Assembly: GCA_001899145.1 (NCBI GenBank)
Contig: MKVF01000030.1
Coordinates: 62,001-126,000, forward strand
Reading direction: 5' to 3'
Length of the DNA: 64,000 nt
DNA from: Flavobacteriia bacterium 40-80
GTDB taxonomy: Bacteria > Bacteroidota > Bacteroidia > Flavobacteriales_D > Crocinitomicaceae
In this document: one piece after another, positions 1 through 9,407 of the stretch
Numbering within the stretch: the first letter of the stretch is position 1
Layout of the letters: each line of letters begins with the position of its first letter
Notes under the pieces: model-generated
Database searches by the model: none
Told to the model about the DNA's origin: nothing
The model's input: only the letters and a program-made list of their open reading frames with translations
Made by a program: the position numbers and the translations under genes

Positions 1-2
1 AA

Positions 3-3000
3 CATCTGGAATTTGCCGCGGCTTCCGACAATGTTCCGGTTGAAGCATTTTTCTATTTAGGGAAAGCCTGCCATCTTGATTATCAGTTCAAAAAAGCGAT
101 TACCTACTACCAGATCTTTAAGACAAAAAAAGGAAGTTCGGTAAAAAACTCCGAATTTGACGTAGACCGTGAGCTGGAAATGTGCCAGAACGGTATGAAG
201 CTGCTGAAGGATATTTCCGATCTCGTTGTAGAGGAAAAACGGGATTACAGCGCGTCTGAATTTTACCGTTTGTATGATGAAAAAAGCCTGAACGGTTCTA
301 TTCTGATCTCAAATATGGACCAGACGAAGACGGATAAGAAGAACAATCACATTCCGGTTATATTTTATCCGAATCAGCCCGATCTGATCTTCTTTTCCAG
401 CTACGGAGAGAAAGATACCGGCCAGAAGAACATTTATTTCAAGCGTCGTACAGCTTCCGGCTGGAGTTCCCCGCAACTGGTTTCAGGAGAGGTAAATACG
501 GAATATGATGAGGATTTTCCGTATTATGATGAAAAGAAAAAGATTCTTTATTTCAGCTCGAAAGGCCATAACAGTATGGGCGGATATGATATATTCTCTG
601 CACAATACGATCCAAGTACGGAATCATTTAAAAATGTCCGAAACCTTGATTTTGCAATTTCATCAACAGACGATGACCTGTTTTATGTTCCCGGTGCAGA
701 TAATACCTCTGCATGGTTTGCTTCAGCACGTGAGAGCAAGCCCGGAAAAATGACGATTTATAAGGTGGCAGTGGAACGTTACCCGGCAACGATCGCCTTC
801 ATTAAGGGAATCTTTGAATCCACCGCGTTCAAGGACAATAAACGAATTACACTTGAGCTGATCAATAAAAGAACCAACCGGAAGATCGGAACGTATTATA
901 CCGATGACAAAGGAGTTTATTCGATTCCTTTATACTTTTCCGGAGATTACGAATACCAGCTGTCGATCTATGGTGTAAATAAAGTCTTCCCGCTGAAGTT
1001 CACGATTCCCAAACTGTCTAATCTGACACAATACGGACAAAAAATCATTCATAAACGTGTGGACGGCGTTGACTATGTCGAATTGCTGTTCCTTCCCGAA
1101 AGTGAGATCAGGCCGGATGATGAGCAGCTGCTGGAATTTATCAGGGAAATGTCAACTTTGGATGTATCTGATGGAAATGTTACCCAGCAGGATGCCGCCT
1201 CAAAAACATTTTCTTCTCTGCAAAGCTCCATTCAGAAAGGGGCAGAGCTTTTGGAAGGAAAACTGGAGATGGAAACAAAAGCTAATCAGAAAATTTATAA
1301 TAATATTCAGACGATCAGCTCATTACAATATGAATTAAAAAATCTTGTAGCCAAAGAAGATGCGTCGTCTTTAACCGCTCAACAGCTGAAAGAAGCAAAG
1401 CAAAAGCTGGTACGGATTGATGCGCTGGAACAGGAGAATAAATTGCTTAAAGCGCTCACGGATTCTATGTCTTTAGTAAATGAATCGGTAAAAACCCGGT
1501 TGGAGATCGTGAAAAATCTGGACAAGAAGCTGCAAATCCTGTCAGGATCAGACGAGACAGCTCTGAGTTCTTTTAAGCAGGAAAATGAAGGAAGCTTCAG
1601 ATTGTTGGAAACAATAACGGCAGAGAAAGAAAACGATTCGTTCGGGAAGTATGAAACATTGAAAAAACAGATTAATACAAATGTTGATACGAAACGGGAT
1701 TTAGAAGCAAAATTAAAAGAAATACAGACAGAGCTGGTTTCCCTGAATAACAAGCTTGGGGAAGCAAAAGGAAAAGAAAAAATTTCTATTGAAGAGCAGA
1801 TAGCTTCCAAAACACAGCAGGCAGAGCAGATCACAGGGGAAATTCTGTACCTGGATAAGAAGATTGATGCGTTGCAGAAAGAACGAAAAACTATAGAAGA
1901 ACGTAAGGATCTGCTGATGTCGGTTTCTCAGGTAAGCAGCACAAGACAATTGAGCAATGAAGAAATAACAGAAGAGCTGAACAAGCTGGAAAGCAAGAAT
2001 TTTAAATCGATCCGGAATCTTTTGGAAGAAGCTTACGATCGCTTGCTGAATCCGGAAAAAGTAGAGCAGCTTACTTTAAACGATATTCAGAACGGAAAGC
2101 TGGAACAGGCATGGAGTCAATATCAAAACATCAAAGGAACAGATATTACAAGCGAACAGCAGGAAATAATAGCTAATTACGAAAAGGAATTACAGGCAGA
2201 AACAGAACGTATTTCTTCCAAGTCAACAAAAACGACAGAAGAGCAGCGTTATCTGAATAAGCTGAAAACAGAGCTGACGCAGGTACAGAATCTGAGGGAA
2301 GGCTTTACGGAAGCAACCCAGAATAATGAGCCGTCCGGAGAAAATTATACCACAAAGCAGTTTGTAAGTGAATTGTACCCGCAGATGAGATCTGACCTGA
2401 ATCAGAAGCTGGCGGGTGAAAGTGAAGTGGCGATTGAAGAAACATTTGATAAATTGCTCTCTAAAATAGAACAGCAGGAGAAGGTACAGCAAAAGATGGT
2501 TGCTGCTAATCCGAAGAGTAAGGAATTACACGAAGAGCAGAATCAGCTTTCGCAGCTGAAATCAGAGCTGCTGAAAGCCAAATCGGACTGGAAGCTGGCG
2601 GGATTAAAAGCACAGACAGAGCAGCAAACGGATAACATCACAAAAGACCGCTGGATTGATGAAATTGATCCGGAGTACAACCAGGAGTTAGACCGGATTA
2701 ATGAGCAGGAATATGAAAATAACTGGGATAAGGTTATTGCGTTGAAAAACAAAGAAGAGGCACTGCTCGCAAAGATTAAAAACAAGCAGAACGGAGTGAA
2801 GAGCTCTGGTTTGGAGGAGCTTTTCCAGGAAGTGGAAAGTTCCGTTAATCAATTGAAACAACGTCTTCAATACGTTATCGATAAGGAAGCGGAAAAATCA
2901 TTGAATACTTCTGTTTCTGTCCAGAAAGCTGTTAAACAGCTGGATTTTAATTTAGAAAAGTCAGTTTTCGAAGAACAGGCAGCTGATCTACAAAAAGTAA

Positions 3001-6000
3001 TTGAAGAAGAAATCGCCGGACTTAAGGATCTGAAAAGTAAAATTCTTCGGGAAAAGGCGGCTGTAAATACAATTGATAAGGCGATTGAATCACTTGAAGA
3101 AACCTTGTTATTGCTGGAATCCAAGCAAAGTGAGTACGAGCAGTTGAATAGTATTGCTGCTGTAACTTCTGAAAATAATAGTTCATCAGTTTCTCTACCT
3201 GAATCGAATACAACCACTTCTGAGGAGAATGTAGTAAATCAGGAAAATTCAACCGGAACTACTGCTGCTAATCAGTCAGAAAATACTTCGTCTGCTGCTT
3301 CACAAATTACTTCGTCCACGAATTCAGAGAATAATAACTCAGCAATTTCTCCACCTGAATCGAATACAACCACTTCTGAGGAGAATGTAGTAAATCAGGA
3401 AAATCCAACCGGAACTACTGCTGCTAATCCGTCAGAAAATACTTCGTCTGCTGCTTCACAAATTACTTCGTCCACGAATTCAGAGAATAATAGCTCATTC
3501 GTTTCCCCACCTGAATCGAAGATAACGACTTCTGAGGAGAATGTAGTAAATCAGGAAAATCCAACCGGAACTACTACTGCTAATCCGTCAGAAAATACTT
3601 CTTCTGCTGCTTCACAAATTACTTCGTCCACAAATTCAGAGAATAATAGCTCAGCAGCTTCCCCACCTGAATCGAAGACAACGACTTTTGAGGAGAATGT
3701 AGTAAATCAGGAAAATCCAACCGGAACTACTACTGCTAATCAGTCAGAAAATACTTCGTCTGCTGCTTCACAAGTTACTTCCTACACAAATTCAGAGAAT
3801 AATAGCTCAGCAGCTTCTCTACCTGAATCGAAGACAACGACTTCTGAGGAAAACGTTACTAATTCAGAAAATCCAACCGGAACTACTGCTGCTAATCAGC
3901 CAGAAAATACTTCGTCTGCTGCTTCACAAGTTACTTCCTCCACGAATTCAGAGAATAATAGCTCATCCGTTTCCCCACCTGAATCGAAGACAACGACTTC
4001 TGAGGAGAATGTAGTAAATCAGGAAAATCCAACCGGAACTACTATCAATCAGACAAAGGAAACTTCAACTGCTTCCAAAACTGTTACTCCTGCTAATTCG
4101 GAGGGACAGCTTACAATAAATCTGAATAATGAGAATACTGTTAAGAGCAAACAGCTGTTAAATGCTGTTCAAAATGATAAAGTTGCAGAGAACATTTCTG
4201 AAGATGAAAAAGTGACTACGCAGATCCAACAGATTAATATCCGGAATACGGAGATATTACCGGAAGAATATAATGCTCCGGAGCAGCTTCCAGCTGGAAA
4301 TATGTCACTTAATGAGCTGGAAAAACAATTAAATAATACAGGCTTTGAAGATGCGTCCACCCGGAAATATGTAACGGAAGCGGTGGAATATATGAAATCG
4401 CTGAACACGTCGAACAGCAATTTAGTTAAGAAAATAACAGAAAAAGAGATTGCTTTCATTCAGAATGAGCTCACATTACAGCAGCAAAAGTCACAATTGC
4501 CCGTAAGTGTTGAAGGAAGCATATTTTCTTCAGATCAGCTGAATCAACGGTTAATGCTGCTGGAAAATCAGCTGCAACAAACAATCAACGACAAACGGCT
4601 TGTGGAAGAGCTGCAACTGCTTTCAGGGAAGAAAGAGCGTGAAGAACAGCAAAAAGTAGTACAGCTGTTAAATGAAAAAACAGCCTATCTGAAAAAGGAA
4701 ATAACAGCTGCAGAAGAACAGTTGCAGGAAGACAGGCTGTCAGATCAGCGATTACAGGAATTGTTGGAAGAATACGAAGAGCTGGAAGCGATTCTTGTGA
4801 AAATGAAAAAGGCGAATGCAGAGCAGGTGGTCTTATATCAGCTGCTTCAGAAAGAATTTAAAAATTTGCAGCAGCTTCAGGAGAATGAGCAGTATCTCAA
4901 AAAGCAACTGCAGGCAGCAGTGTCAGAAAATAACGAAAGTAAAATAAATGATCTTACCAACGCTTTAACTAAGAATAAAGCCTTAAGGAAACAGCTGGAA
5001 GTGCTGATCGGATCTAATCTTCAGCTATTGAAAAACGAAATCAATAACCCGACGCTGACGTATCCGTCCTCTTCTGAAAACACGGCCGTGATTCAGGAAA
5101 AAGTTGCTGAAATGGCTTTTACATTGCAGCCACAGCAAACTGTTACAGCTGATCAGATTAAAACGATTCTGGAGTCAGAAAATTATCCGAAAGGTTTGTT
5201 TTACCGTATTCAGGTTGGGGCGTTTGCCAAGCCAATTAATGAAAATGTTTATAAGGATTTCAGCCCGGTTACAATGGAGAACCTGAACAAAGGGCTGATC
5301 AAATACATGGCCGGTTATTTTACGGAAGAAAACACAGCGGCAACTGCCCGCGATCAGATCCGTAAGCTGGGATTCACGGATGCTTTTATCGTTGCTTATT
5401 GTGATGGCAAAAGAATTCCGGTCTTTGAGGCCAGAAGATTACTGAAAGAAGGGCTTTGCCTTCCGGTTTCAACGCAGGAATTACTGTTTCATATCGATCC
5501 GACAAAGCAGGAGCTGCTTACGCATCTGAATTCTTCTTCTCCTGCAGGAAATGCTGTTACAGACAATCCTCCTGTTAAGATAGAGCAGAAAACAGCATTA
5601 CAGATGAAGTCCGGTTATGCAGTGGATGTACAAAGTGTCGAAGGTTTGTATTTTACTGTTCAGGTAGGAGTTTTTAACCGCTATGTGGAAGAAGAATATC
5701 TGAAAGGTCTGAAACCTGTAAATACCGATGAGGTAGCTCCAAAGGTTATCCGTTTCTCAGTTGGTATTTTTGATGATCTGAACAAAGCTAAGGAACAACG
5801 GTTAGAGGCAGTGCAGAAAGGTTTTACAGATGCTTTTATTGTTGCTTACTACAAAGGGAAGCGGATTACCGTTCAGGAAGCAAATCTTTTATTACAGCAG
5901 AATAAAGCCGAATTAGTCCGGATTTCTGAAATGAAGGAGCAAGAGCAACCGATCAGTGAAACATCGCCCATTCAGGAAGTAAACTATGTCCAGGTATTGA

Positions 6001-6272
6001 AAGAAGAAATTCAAAATTCAACAGTTTTACGCGGACAGGAAATACCTGTACTGCCGGAGAAAGAAGGCAAGGCCAGCATGGAAATACTTCTGACCTCAGA
6101 AGAGCTGGAGTTACCCTTTTACTGGTGGGTTATTGAACATTTTGAGAATTATTTCCTTCAGAAAACCGCGAATGGAATAATAATACACGCGTTTTATGAT
6201 GAAGAGGAGAAAGAGACATTAATTTCTGATCTGGAATCTCTCGGATTTGAGAATGTTCAGATTAAAAAATGA
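3..6272 (+). CDS. giant TPR/PD40/coiled-coil protein with SPOR-like C-terminus (5' end outside window)
   Basis: The frame is open to the left edge, so at least 2089 residues are present and the N-terminus is missing. Residue numbers count from base 3. Residues 1-60 look like a TPR repeat (AFFYLGKACHLDYQFKKAI). About 115-190 carry PD40/WD40-like blades (LIFFSSYGEKDTG, YFSSKGHNSMGGYDIF). About 261-325 resemble a carboxypeptidase-regulatory or CNA-B beta domain. Long coiled coil covers about 380-1050 and 1420-1690, on either side of a Ser/Thr/Asn-rich tandem repeat (1056-1353). Two SPOR-like modules lie near 1729-1813 (YRIQVGAFAKP, GFTDAFIVAY) and 1880-1960 (FTVQVGVFNRY). The N-terminal order TPR-PD40-beta domain matches the protein at 33913-36003, so the two look paralogous. 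A cell-envelope structural role, possibly linked to T9SS or gliding, is inferred. Confidence 0.93.
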   Translation, partial: HLEFAAASDNVPVEAFFYLGKACHLDYQFKKAITYYQIFKTKKGSSVKNSEFDVDRELEMCQNGMKLLKDISDLVVEEKRDYSASEFYRLYDEKSLNGSILISNMDQTKTDKKNNHIPVIFYPNQPDLIFFSSYGEKDTGQKNIYFKRRTASGWSSPQLVSGEVNTEYDEDFPYYDEKKKILYFSSKGHNSMGGYDIFSAQYDPSTESFKNVRNLDFAISSTDDDLFYVPGADNTSAWFASARESKPGKMTIYKVAVERYPATIAFIKGIFESTAFKDNKRITLELINKRTNRKIGTYYTDDKGVYSIPLYFSGDYEYQLSIYGVNKVFPLKFTIPKLSNLTQYGQKIIHKRVDGVDYVELLFLPESEIRPDDEQLLEFIREMSTLDVSDGNVTQQDAASKTFSSLQSSIQKGAELLEGKLEMETKANQKIYNNIQTISSLQYELKNLVAKEDASSLTAQQLKEAKQKLVRIDALEQENKLLKALTDSMSLVNESVKTRLEIVKNLDKKLQILSGSDETALSSFKQENEGSFRLLETITAEKENDSFGKYETLKKQINTNVDTKRDLEAKLKEIQTELVSLNNKLGEAKGKEKISIEEQIASKTQQAEQITGEILYLDKKIDALQKERKTIEERKDLLMSVSQVSSTRQLSNEEITEELNKLESKNFKSIRNLLEEAYDRLLNPEKVEQLTLNDIQNGKLEQAWSQYQNIKGTDITSEQQEIIANYEKELQAETERISSKSTKTTEEQRYLNKLKTELTQVQNLREGFTEATQNNEPSGENYTTKQFVSELYPQMRSDLNQKLAGESEVAIEETFDKLLSKIEQQEKVQQKMVAANPKSKELHEEQNQLSQLKSELLKAKSDWKLAGLKAQTEQQTDNITKDRWIDEIDPEYNQELDRINEQEYENNWDKVIALKNKEEALLAKIKNKQNGVKSSGLEELFQEVESSVNQLKQRLQYVIDKEAEKSLNTSVSVQKAVKQLDFNLEKSVFEEQAADLQKVIEEEIAGLKDLKSKILREKAAVNTIDKAIESLEETLLLLESKQSEYEQLNSIAAVTSENNSSSVSLPESNTTTSEENVVNQENSTGTTAANQSENTSSAASQITSSTNSENNNSAISPPESNTTTSEENVVNQENPTGTTAANPSENTSSAASQITSSTNSENNSSFVSPPESKITTSEENVVNQENPTGTTTANPSENTSSAASQITSSTNSENNSSAASPPESKTTTFEENVVNQENPTGTTTANQSENTSSAASQVTSYTNSENNSSAASLPESKTTTSEENVTNSENPTGTTAANQPENTSSAASQVTSSTNSENNSSSVSPPESKTTTSEENVVNQENPTGTTINQTKETSTASKTVTPANSEGQLTINLNNENTVKSKQLLNAVQNDKVAENISEDEKVTTQIQQINIRNTEILPEEYNAPEQLPAGNMSLNELEKQLNNTGFEDASTRKYVTEAVEYMKSLNTSNSNLVKKITEKEIAFIQNELTLQQQKSQLPVSVEGSIFSSDQLNQRLMLLENQLQQTINDKRLVEELQLLSGKKEREEQQKVVQLLNEKTAYLKKEITAAEEQLQEDRLSDQRLQELLEEYEELEAILVKMKKANAEQVVLYQLLQKEFKNLQQLQENEQYLKKQLQAAVSENNESKINDLTNALTKNKALRKQLEVLIGSNLQLLKNEINNPTLTYPSSSENTAVIQEKVAEMAFTLQPQQTVTADQIKTILESENYPKGLFYRIQVGAFAKPINENVYKDFSPVTMENLNKGLIKYMAGYFTEENTAATARDQIRKLGFTDAFIVAYCDGKRIPVFEARRLLKEGLCLPVSTQELLFHIDPTKQELLTHLNSSSPAGNAVTDNPPVKIEQKTALQMKSGYAVDVQSVEGLYFTVQVGVFNRYVEEEYLKGLKPVNTDEVAPKVIRFSVGIFDDLNKAKEQRLEAVQKGFTDAFIVAYYKGKRITVQEANLLLQQNKAELVRISEMKEQEQPISETSPIQEVNYVQVLKEEIQNSTVLRGQEIPVLPEKEGKASMEILLTSEELELPFYWWVIEHFENYFLQKTANGIIIHAFYDEEEKETLISDLESLGFENVQIKK
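3169..4060 (+). repeat. six in-frame 156-bp tandem repeats (52-aa Ser/Thr/Asn-rich unit)
   Basis: Units start near 3169, 3325, 3481, 3637, 3793 and 3949. Each encodes SENNSS..., then PES, then TTTSEENV, then NPTGTT, then SENTSSAASQ. The sixth unit decays into a divergent tail (NQTKETSTASKTV). Spacing is exactly 156 bp and differences between copies are scattered substitutions. This predicts an extended low-complexity linker between two coiled coils. Such arrays can change length by slippage or unequal recombination without breaking the frame. Confidence 0.9.
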
Positions 6273-6296
6273 TTTTTTCCTGACAGGAAAATGGCT

Positions 6297-6304
6297 TATA
6301 TTTG
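6297..6304 (+). promoter_or_regulatory. -7 element TATATTTG upstream of clpS
   Basis: TATATTTG fits the Bacteroidota -7 consensus TAnnTTTG and lies 21 bp before the clpS start. No clear TTG is seen at the -33 position, so support is partial. Confidence 0.4.
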
Positions 6305-6325
6305 CAGAATAAGAAATTGTAAATT

Positions 6326-6595
6326 ATGCAGACACTTGAAGCATTTGACGGGCAATTATTAGAAAAAATCGTTGAGCAGCGGGATTTAATCGTTTACAAT
6401 GATGATTTCAATACCTTTGATTTTGTCATTGAATCACTGATAAAAGTATGTAAACATGAAGTGGAACAGGCTACACAATGTACGTATCTGATCCACTATA
6501 AAGGGAAATGCCAGGTAAAAAGAGGCGAGTACAAAGACCTGGAGCTTATGTGCACCGCTTTGCTGGATCGTGGAATCACCGCGGAAATCGAATAA
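6326..6595 (+). CDS. clpS: ATP-dependent Clp protease adaptor ClpS
   Basis: ClpS delivers N-degron substrates to ClpAP/ClpCP in the cytoplasm. The 89-residue product has the family signature: LIVYNDDFNTFDFVIESL near residues 22-39 (the YNDD segment that contacts the substrate N-terminus), E.ATQ in the second helix, and IHYKGKC carrying the conserved His-x-x-Gly. Length is typical of the core domain with a short N-terminal tail. It is monocistronic, set between the giant envelope gene and the tRNA, with a candidate promoter at 6297. No Clp ATPase gene is in the window. Confidence 0.9.
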   Translation: MQTLEAFDGQLLEKIVEQRDLIVYNDDFNTFDFVIESLIKVCKHEVEQATQCTYLIHYKGKCQVKRGEYKDLELMCTALLDRGITAEIE

Positions 6596-6609
6596 AATAT
6601 TTAAAACGC

Positions 6610-6639
6610 TTGCAGAAGCAAAAAAACTACTTATATTTG
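6610..6639 (+). promoter_or_regulatory. promoter for tRNA-Arg (TTG-N19-TATATTTG)
   Basis: TTG at 6610-6612 and TATATTTG at 6632-6639 are separated by 19 bp, matching the Bacteroidota housekeeping promoter consensus. The predicted start site is about 5 bp before the tRNA. Confidence 0.8.
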
Positions 6640-6650
6640 CACTCGCAAAA

Positions 6651-6724
6651 GGCCTCGTAGCTCAACTGTATAGAGCATCAGATTACGGCTCTGAAGGTTT
6701 CAGGTTAGAATCCTGACGAGGTCA
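6651..6724 (+). tRNA. tRNA-Arg (anticodon ACG), no encoded CCA
   Basis: All four arms fold. Acceptor 6651-6657 pairs with 6717-6723 (one G-T). D stem is 6660-6663/6673-6676. Anticodon stem is 6678-6682/6690-6694 with loop TTACGGC, anticodon ACG at 6685-6687. T stem is 6700-6704/6712-6716. The discriminator is A6724 and CCA is not encoded. Oddity: position 19 (6669) is T, not the near-universal G, and position 56 (6707) is A, not C. The T loop therefore reads TTAGAAT, and the tertiary pair 19-56 is a compensated T-A. A34 would need TadA editing to inosine to read CGU, CGC and CGA. Confidence 0.95.
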
Positions 6725-6732
6725 CCGAGTAA

Positions 6733-6760
6733 AGCCAATCCGAATAGGGTTGGCTTTTTT
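6733..6760 (+). terminator. intrinsic terminator after tRNA-Arg
   Basis: A 9-bp stem (AGCCAATCC/GGGTTGGCT, one G-T pair) with a 5-base loop is followed by a run of T. Confidence 0.85.
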
Positions 6761-7105
6761 ATTATTCATAAATCTGTTTTTTCAATACTTTATGTAGATA
6801 TGACCAAAGGTTGAAAATGGATGTATTCCGGGTTAACTTGTACAAAAGAACTCTACGCATCTAACTACTTAGGAATTTCTACCCAGCTCTTGGTTTTAAT
6901 CTGTTTTAATTCCAATAAATACCCTCTTTTAAATTCCTGTCTTTAGATGCCAGTGATGTGCATACTTCTTTGTCAGTTACATTTTATCTTAATTATAAAT
7001 GATTCATTCACTACAAAAACAGGTCATCTACTACAAAAATTAGGATGTAGATATTTCTGCATGTAAAATTGGTGTCTCAAATTATTAAACATTAATGAAT
7101 TATTT
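6761..7105. other. 345-bp intergenic region without a recognisable gene
   Basis: AT-rich, with short ORFs only and no gene I can recognise. The one visible structure is a 9-bp direct repeat, CTACAAAAA at 7011-7019 and 7031-7039, starts 20 bp apart, about 70-95 bp upstream of the next gene. Confidence 0.6.
7011..7039. repeat. pair of CTACAAAAA direct repeats, 20-bp period
   Basis: Two identical 9-mers on the same face of the helix lie just upstream of the secreted-protein pair at 7106-9407. The geometry resembles paired LytTR-family sites, and a LytTR regulator is encoded at 11399. The function is inferred only from spacing and proximity. Confidence 0.35.
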
Positions 7106-7579
7106 ATGAAAAAACTAAAAGCAAGTATTTTGTTTTTAATTTTCAATGGAGCTATCCATGCTCAGGAAGCTATTCTCAGTGCGGGACATGATGCCGGCGG
7201 TACAAGCGGAACTGTTAGTTATTCCATAGGTCAGGTTGTTTATACGACACATTCAGGAACAACAGGTTCAGTTGCGCAGGGTGTGCAGCAGCCTTTTGAA
7301 ATTATGACAGTTGTGGGAATTGAAGTCAAGGAAATTCAGCTTGAAATGAGTGCTTATCCAAATCCAACAACACATTTTCTAACGTTGAAAATTGAAAATT
7401 ATCCTCAGAAGAACCTGAACTTTCAATTGACCGATATAAACGGTAAAATCATTTCGTCGGATCGTATTACAGGTGAATATACTCAAATATCAATGAGTGA
7501 ATTCCCTGCTGCCAGCTATTTTCTACTAGTCAAAAGCGACGATCAGCTTGTCAAGAATTTTAAGATAATCAAAAAATAA
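7106..7579 (+). CDS. small secreted protein with T9SS type A sorting domain
   Basis: The product has 157 residues. Residues 1-19 are a signal peptide (lysine start, hydrophobic core, cleavage after IHAQ). The middle ([20 protein letters not shown]) is a short beta-rich segment seen in many small Bacteroidota T9SS cargo proteins. The C-terminal 75 residues are a type A sorting domain: [15 protein letters not shown], then LTDINGKII, then SYFLLVKS and a final FKIIKK. The predicted route is Sec export to the periplasm, then T9SS to the surface or medium. It ends 4 bp before the collagen-like gene, so the two probably form one transcript. The mature function is unknown. Confidence 0.88.
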   Translation: MKKLKASILFLIFNGAIHAQEAILSAGHDAGGTSGTVSYSIGQVVYTTHSGTTGSVAQGVQQPFEIMTVVGIEVKEIQLEMSAYPNPTTHFLTLKIENYPQKNLNFQLTDINGKIISSDRITGEYTQISMSEFPAASYFLLVKSDDQLVKNFKIIKK

Positions 7580-7583
7580 AACC

Positions 7584-9407
7584 ATGAAAAAAATAGTTAC
7601 ATTATTATTTCTGACTTTCAGTATATTCAGTGCTTATGCACAATCACCTGAAAAAATGAGTTATCAGGCAGTGGTGCGAAATTCAAACAATTCCCTGCTG
7701 ATTTCACAGAGTGTAGGCATCAGAATCAGTATCTTGCAAGGAAGTTCTGCAGGGACGGAGGTATATGTTGAAACGCATACCACAACAACGAATGCTAATG
7801 GTTTAGTAAGTCTTGAAATTGGAAATGGAACAGTTGTTTCCGGTACATTTGATGCCATAGATTGGAGCAACGGGCCATTTTTCATAAAAACGGAAACAGA
7901 TCCAGCCGGCGGAACCAATTACTCCATCATCGGTACCAGTCAATTGCTAAGCGTCCCTTATGCCTTGTATGCGAAGACCTCTGGAAGTTCTGCACCTGGT
8001 CCGCAAGGTATTCAGGGTGTCGCTGGAATGGATGGTGCAGATGGTGAAAATGGACAAAATTCTTTGATTAAATCAACAATCGAAGCTGCTGGCATCAACT
8101 GTGAAACTGGCGGGATTAAGTTAGAGTACGGTATAGATGCGAACAATGACGGCACTTTGGATGTGTCCGAAATCAATGCTTCTTTGACAAAATATATTTG
8201 CAATGGCGCTCAAGGAGCACAAGGTCCTGCAGGTACAACTGGTGCTACAGGAGAAACGGGAGTACAAGGACCAGCAGGAACGCAAGGTATCCAGGGTAAT
8301 CCAGGGGCAAACGGCCAGAATTCACTTGTAAAGACAACAACTGAAGCTGCAGGTGCAAATTGCACAACTGGCGGAATTAAGTTAGAATACGGTTTGGATG
8401 CGAATAATAACGGTACTTTGGATGCATCTGAAATCAATGCTTCTTTGACAAAATATATTTGCAACGGTACTCAAGGAATCCAGGGAACTACAGGAGCTAC
8501 CGGAACAGCTGGAACGAACGGGCAAAATTCTCTATCCAAAACAACGACTGAAGCTGCAGGTGCAAACTGCTCAACAGGTGGTGTGAAAGTGGAATACGGA
8601 CTGGATGCGAACAACAACGGTACTTTGGATGCAGTAGAAGTAAATGCATTACTTACCAGATATATTTGTAATGGCGCTCAAGGAACGCAAGGTATCCAGG
8701 GTAATCCAGGAACAAACGGCCAGAATTCTCTATCCAAAACAACAACTGAAGCAGCTGGTGCAAACTGCGCAACAGGTGGTGTGAAAGTGGAATACGGACT
8801 GGATGCAAACAACAATGGTATTTTGGATGCGTCTGAAATCAACGCGGCGTTAACAAGATATGTCTGCAACGGTGCGCAAGGAGCTACAGGAGCAACTGGT
8901 GCCAATGGTAAAAACACGATCGTTAAAACAACGACTGAATCTGCCGGATCAAACTGTCCGGGTGGTGGTGTGAAACTGGAATATGGACTGGATGCCAACA
9001 GCAATGGAACTTTGGAAACTGCTGAAGTAGACGCATCGCTTACCAAATATGTGTGCAATGGTGACCCGGGACAACATCCTGTATACCTTAAAACCGTAAT
9101 GGGAACGCCATTCACAATCAATGTGGGCAATGGTGCAATTGCAATGGTGAGATTTTACACACAGTGTGCTGCCAGTACAGCTGGAGGTCTGATCTACATC
9201 GAGAACAATGGAAACATTACCGTAATGTCAACAGCTGGTTCGCAAGGAGCTAACCTGACAGCCTCAGGAAATGTACTTTCTTTGAACACTGGTTGCATTG
9301 ATCCATGGACATTTACATTTACGGTTTCCGGAGGCATTGCCACAGTCACGCAAGGCGGCGGTGGCGGATTTCACCAGGACGGCAAATGGCAGATTCTGGG
9401 AAATTAA
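7584..9407 (+). CDS. secreted collagen-like surface protein with repeated [12 protein letters not shown] modules
   Basis: The product has 607 residues with a signal peptide (1-20, ending SAYAQ). The N-terminal domain (about 21-133, [15 protein letters not shown] to [10 protein letters not shown]) is a conserved Bacteroidota exported module. Then come five alternations of collagen-type Gly-X-Y tracts (for example [16 protein letters not shown]) and a 50-residue module with two Cys and an acidic calcium-loop-like stretch ([13 protein letters not shown]), DUF7151-like. The C-terminal 110 residues are beta-rich and end [11 protein letters not shown] without a recognisable T9SS sorting domain, so export beyond the periplasm is uncertain. 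It sits between a T9SS cargo gene and a two-component pair. An adhesin or fibre-like role is inferred. Confidence 0.88.
   Translation: MKKIVTLLFLTFSIFSAYAQSPEKMSYQAVVRNSNNSLLISQSVGIRISILQGSSAGTEVYVETHTTTTNANGLVSLEIGNGTVVSGTFDAIDWSNGPFFIKTETDPAGGTNYSIIGTSQLLSVPYALYAKTSGSSAPGPQGIQGVAGMDGADGENGQNSLIKSTIEAAGINCETGGIKLEYGIDANNDGTLDVSEINASLTKYICNGAQGAQGPAGTTGATGETGVQGPAGTQGIQGNPGANGQNSLVKTTTEAAGANCTTGGIKLEYGLDANNNGTLDASEINASLTKYICNGTQGIQGTTGATGTAGTNGQNSLSKTTTEAAGANCSTGGVKVEYGLDANNNGTLDAVEVNALLTRYICNGAQGTQGIQGNPGTNGQNSLSKTTTEAAGANCATGGVKVEYGLDANNNGILDASEINAALTRYVCNGAQGATGATGANGKNTIVKTTTESAGSNCPGGGVKLEYGLDANSNGTLETAEVDASLTKYVCNGDPGQHPVYLKTVMGTPFTINVGNGAIAMVRFYTQCAASTAGGLIYIENNGNITVMSTAGSQGANLTASGNVLSLNTGCIDPWTFTFTVSGGIATVTQGGGGGFHQDGKWQILGN
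8061..9063 (+). repeat. five copies of Cys/acidic-loop module separated by collagen triplets
   Basis: Module starts are near 8061, 8323, 8530, 8728 and 8914. Spacing varies because the Gly-X-Y spacers differ in length. Copies share long identical stretches, for example the codons for CNGAQG and [12 protein letters not shown]. Confidence 0.8.

Noticed and set aside
1379-3252. Several minus-strand ORFs inside the giant coiled-coil gene
   Set aside because: They follow from the Glu/Lys/Gln-rich codons of the coding strand and encode Ser/Phe-rich shadows without family features.
6700-6724. tRNA 3' end as an integration (att) site
   Set aside because: No repeat of this sequence was found downstream in the window, and no integrase gene is present.
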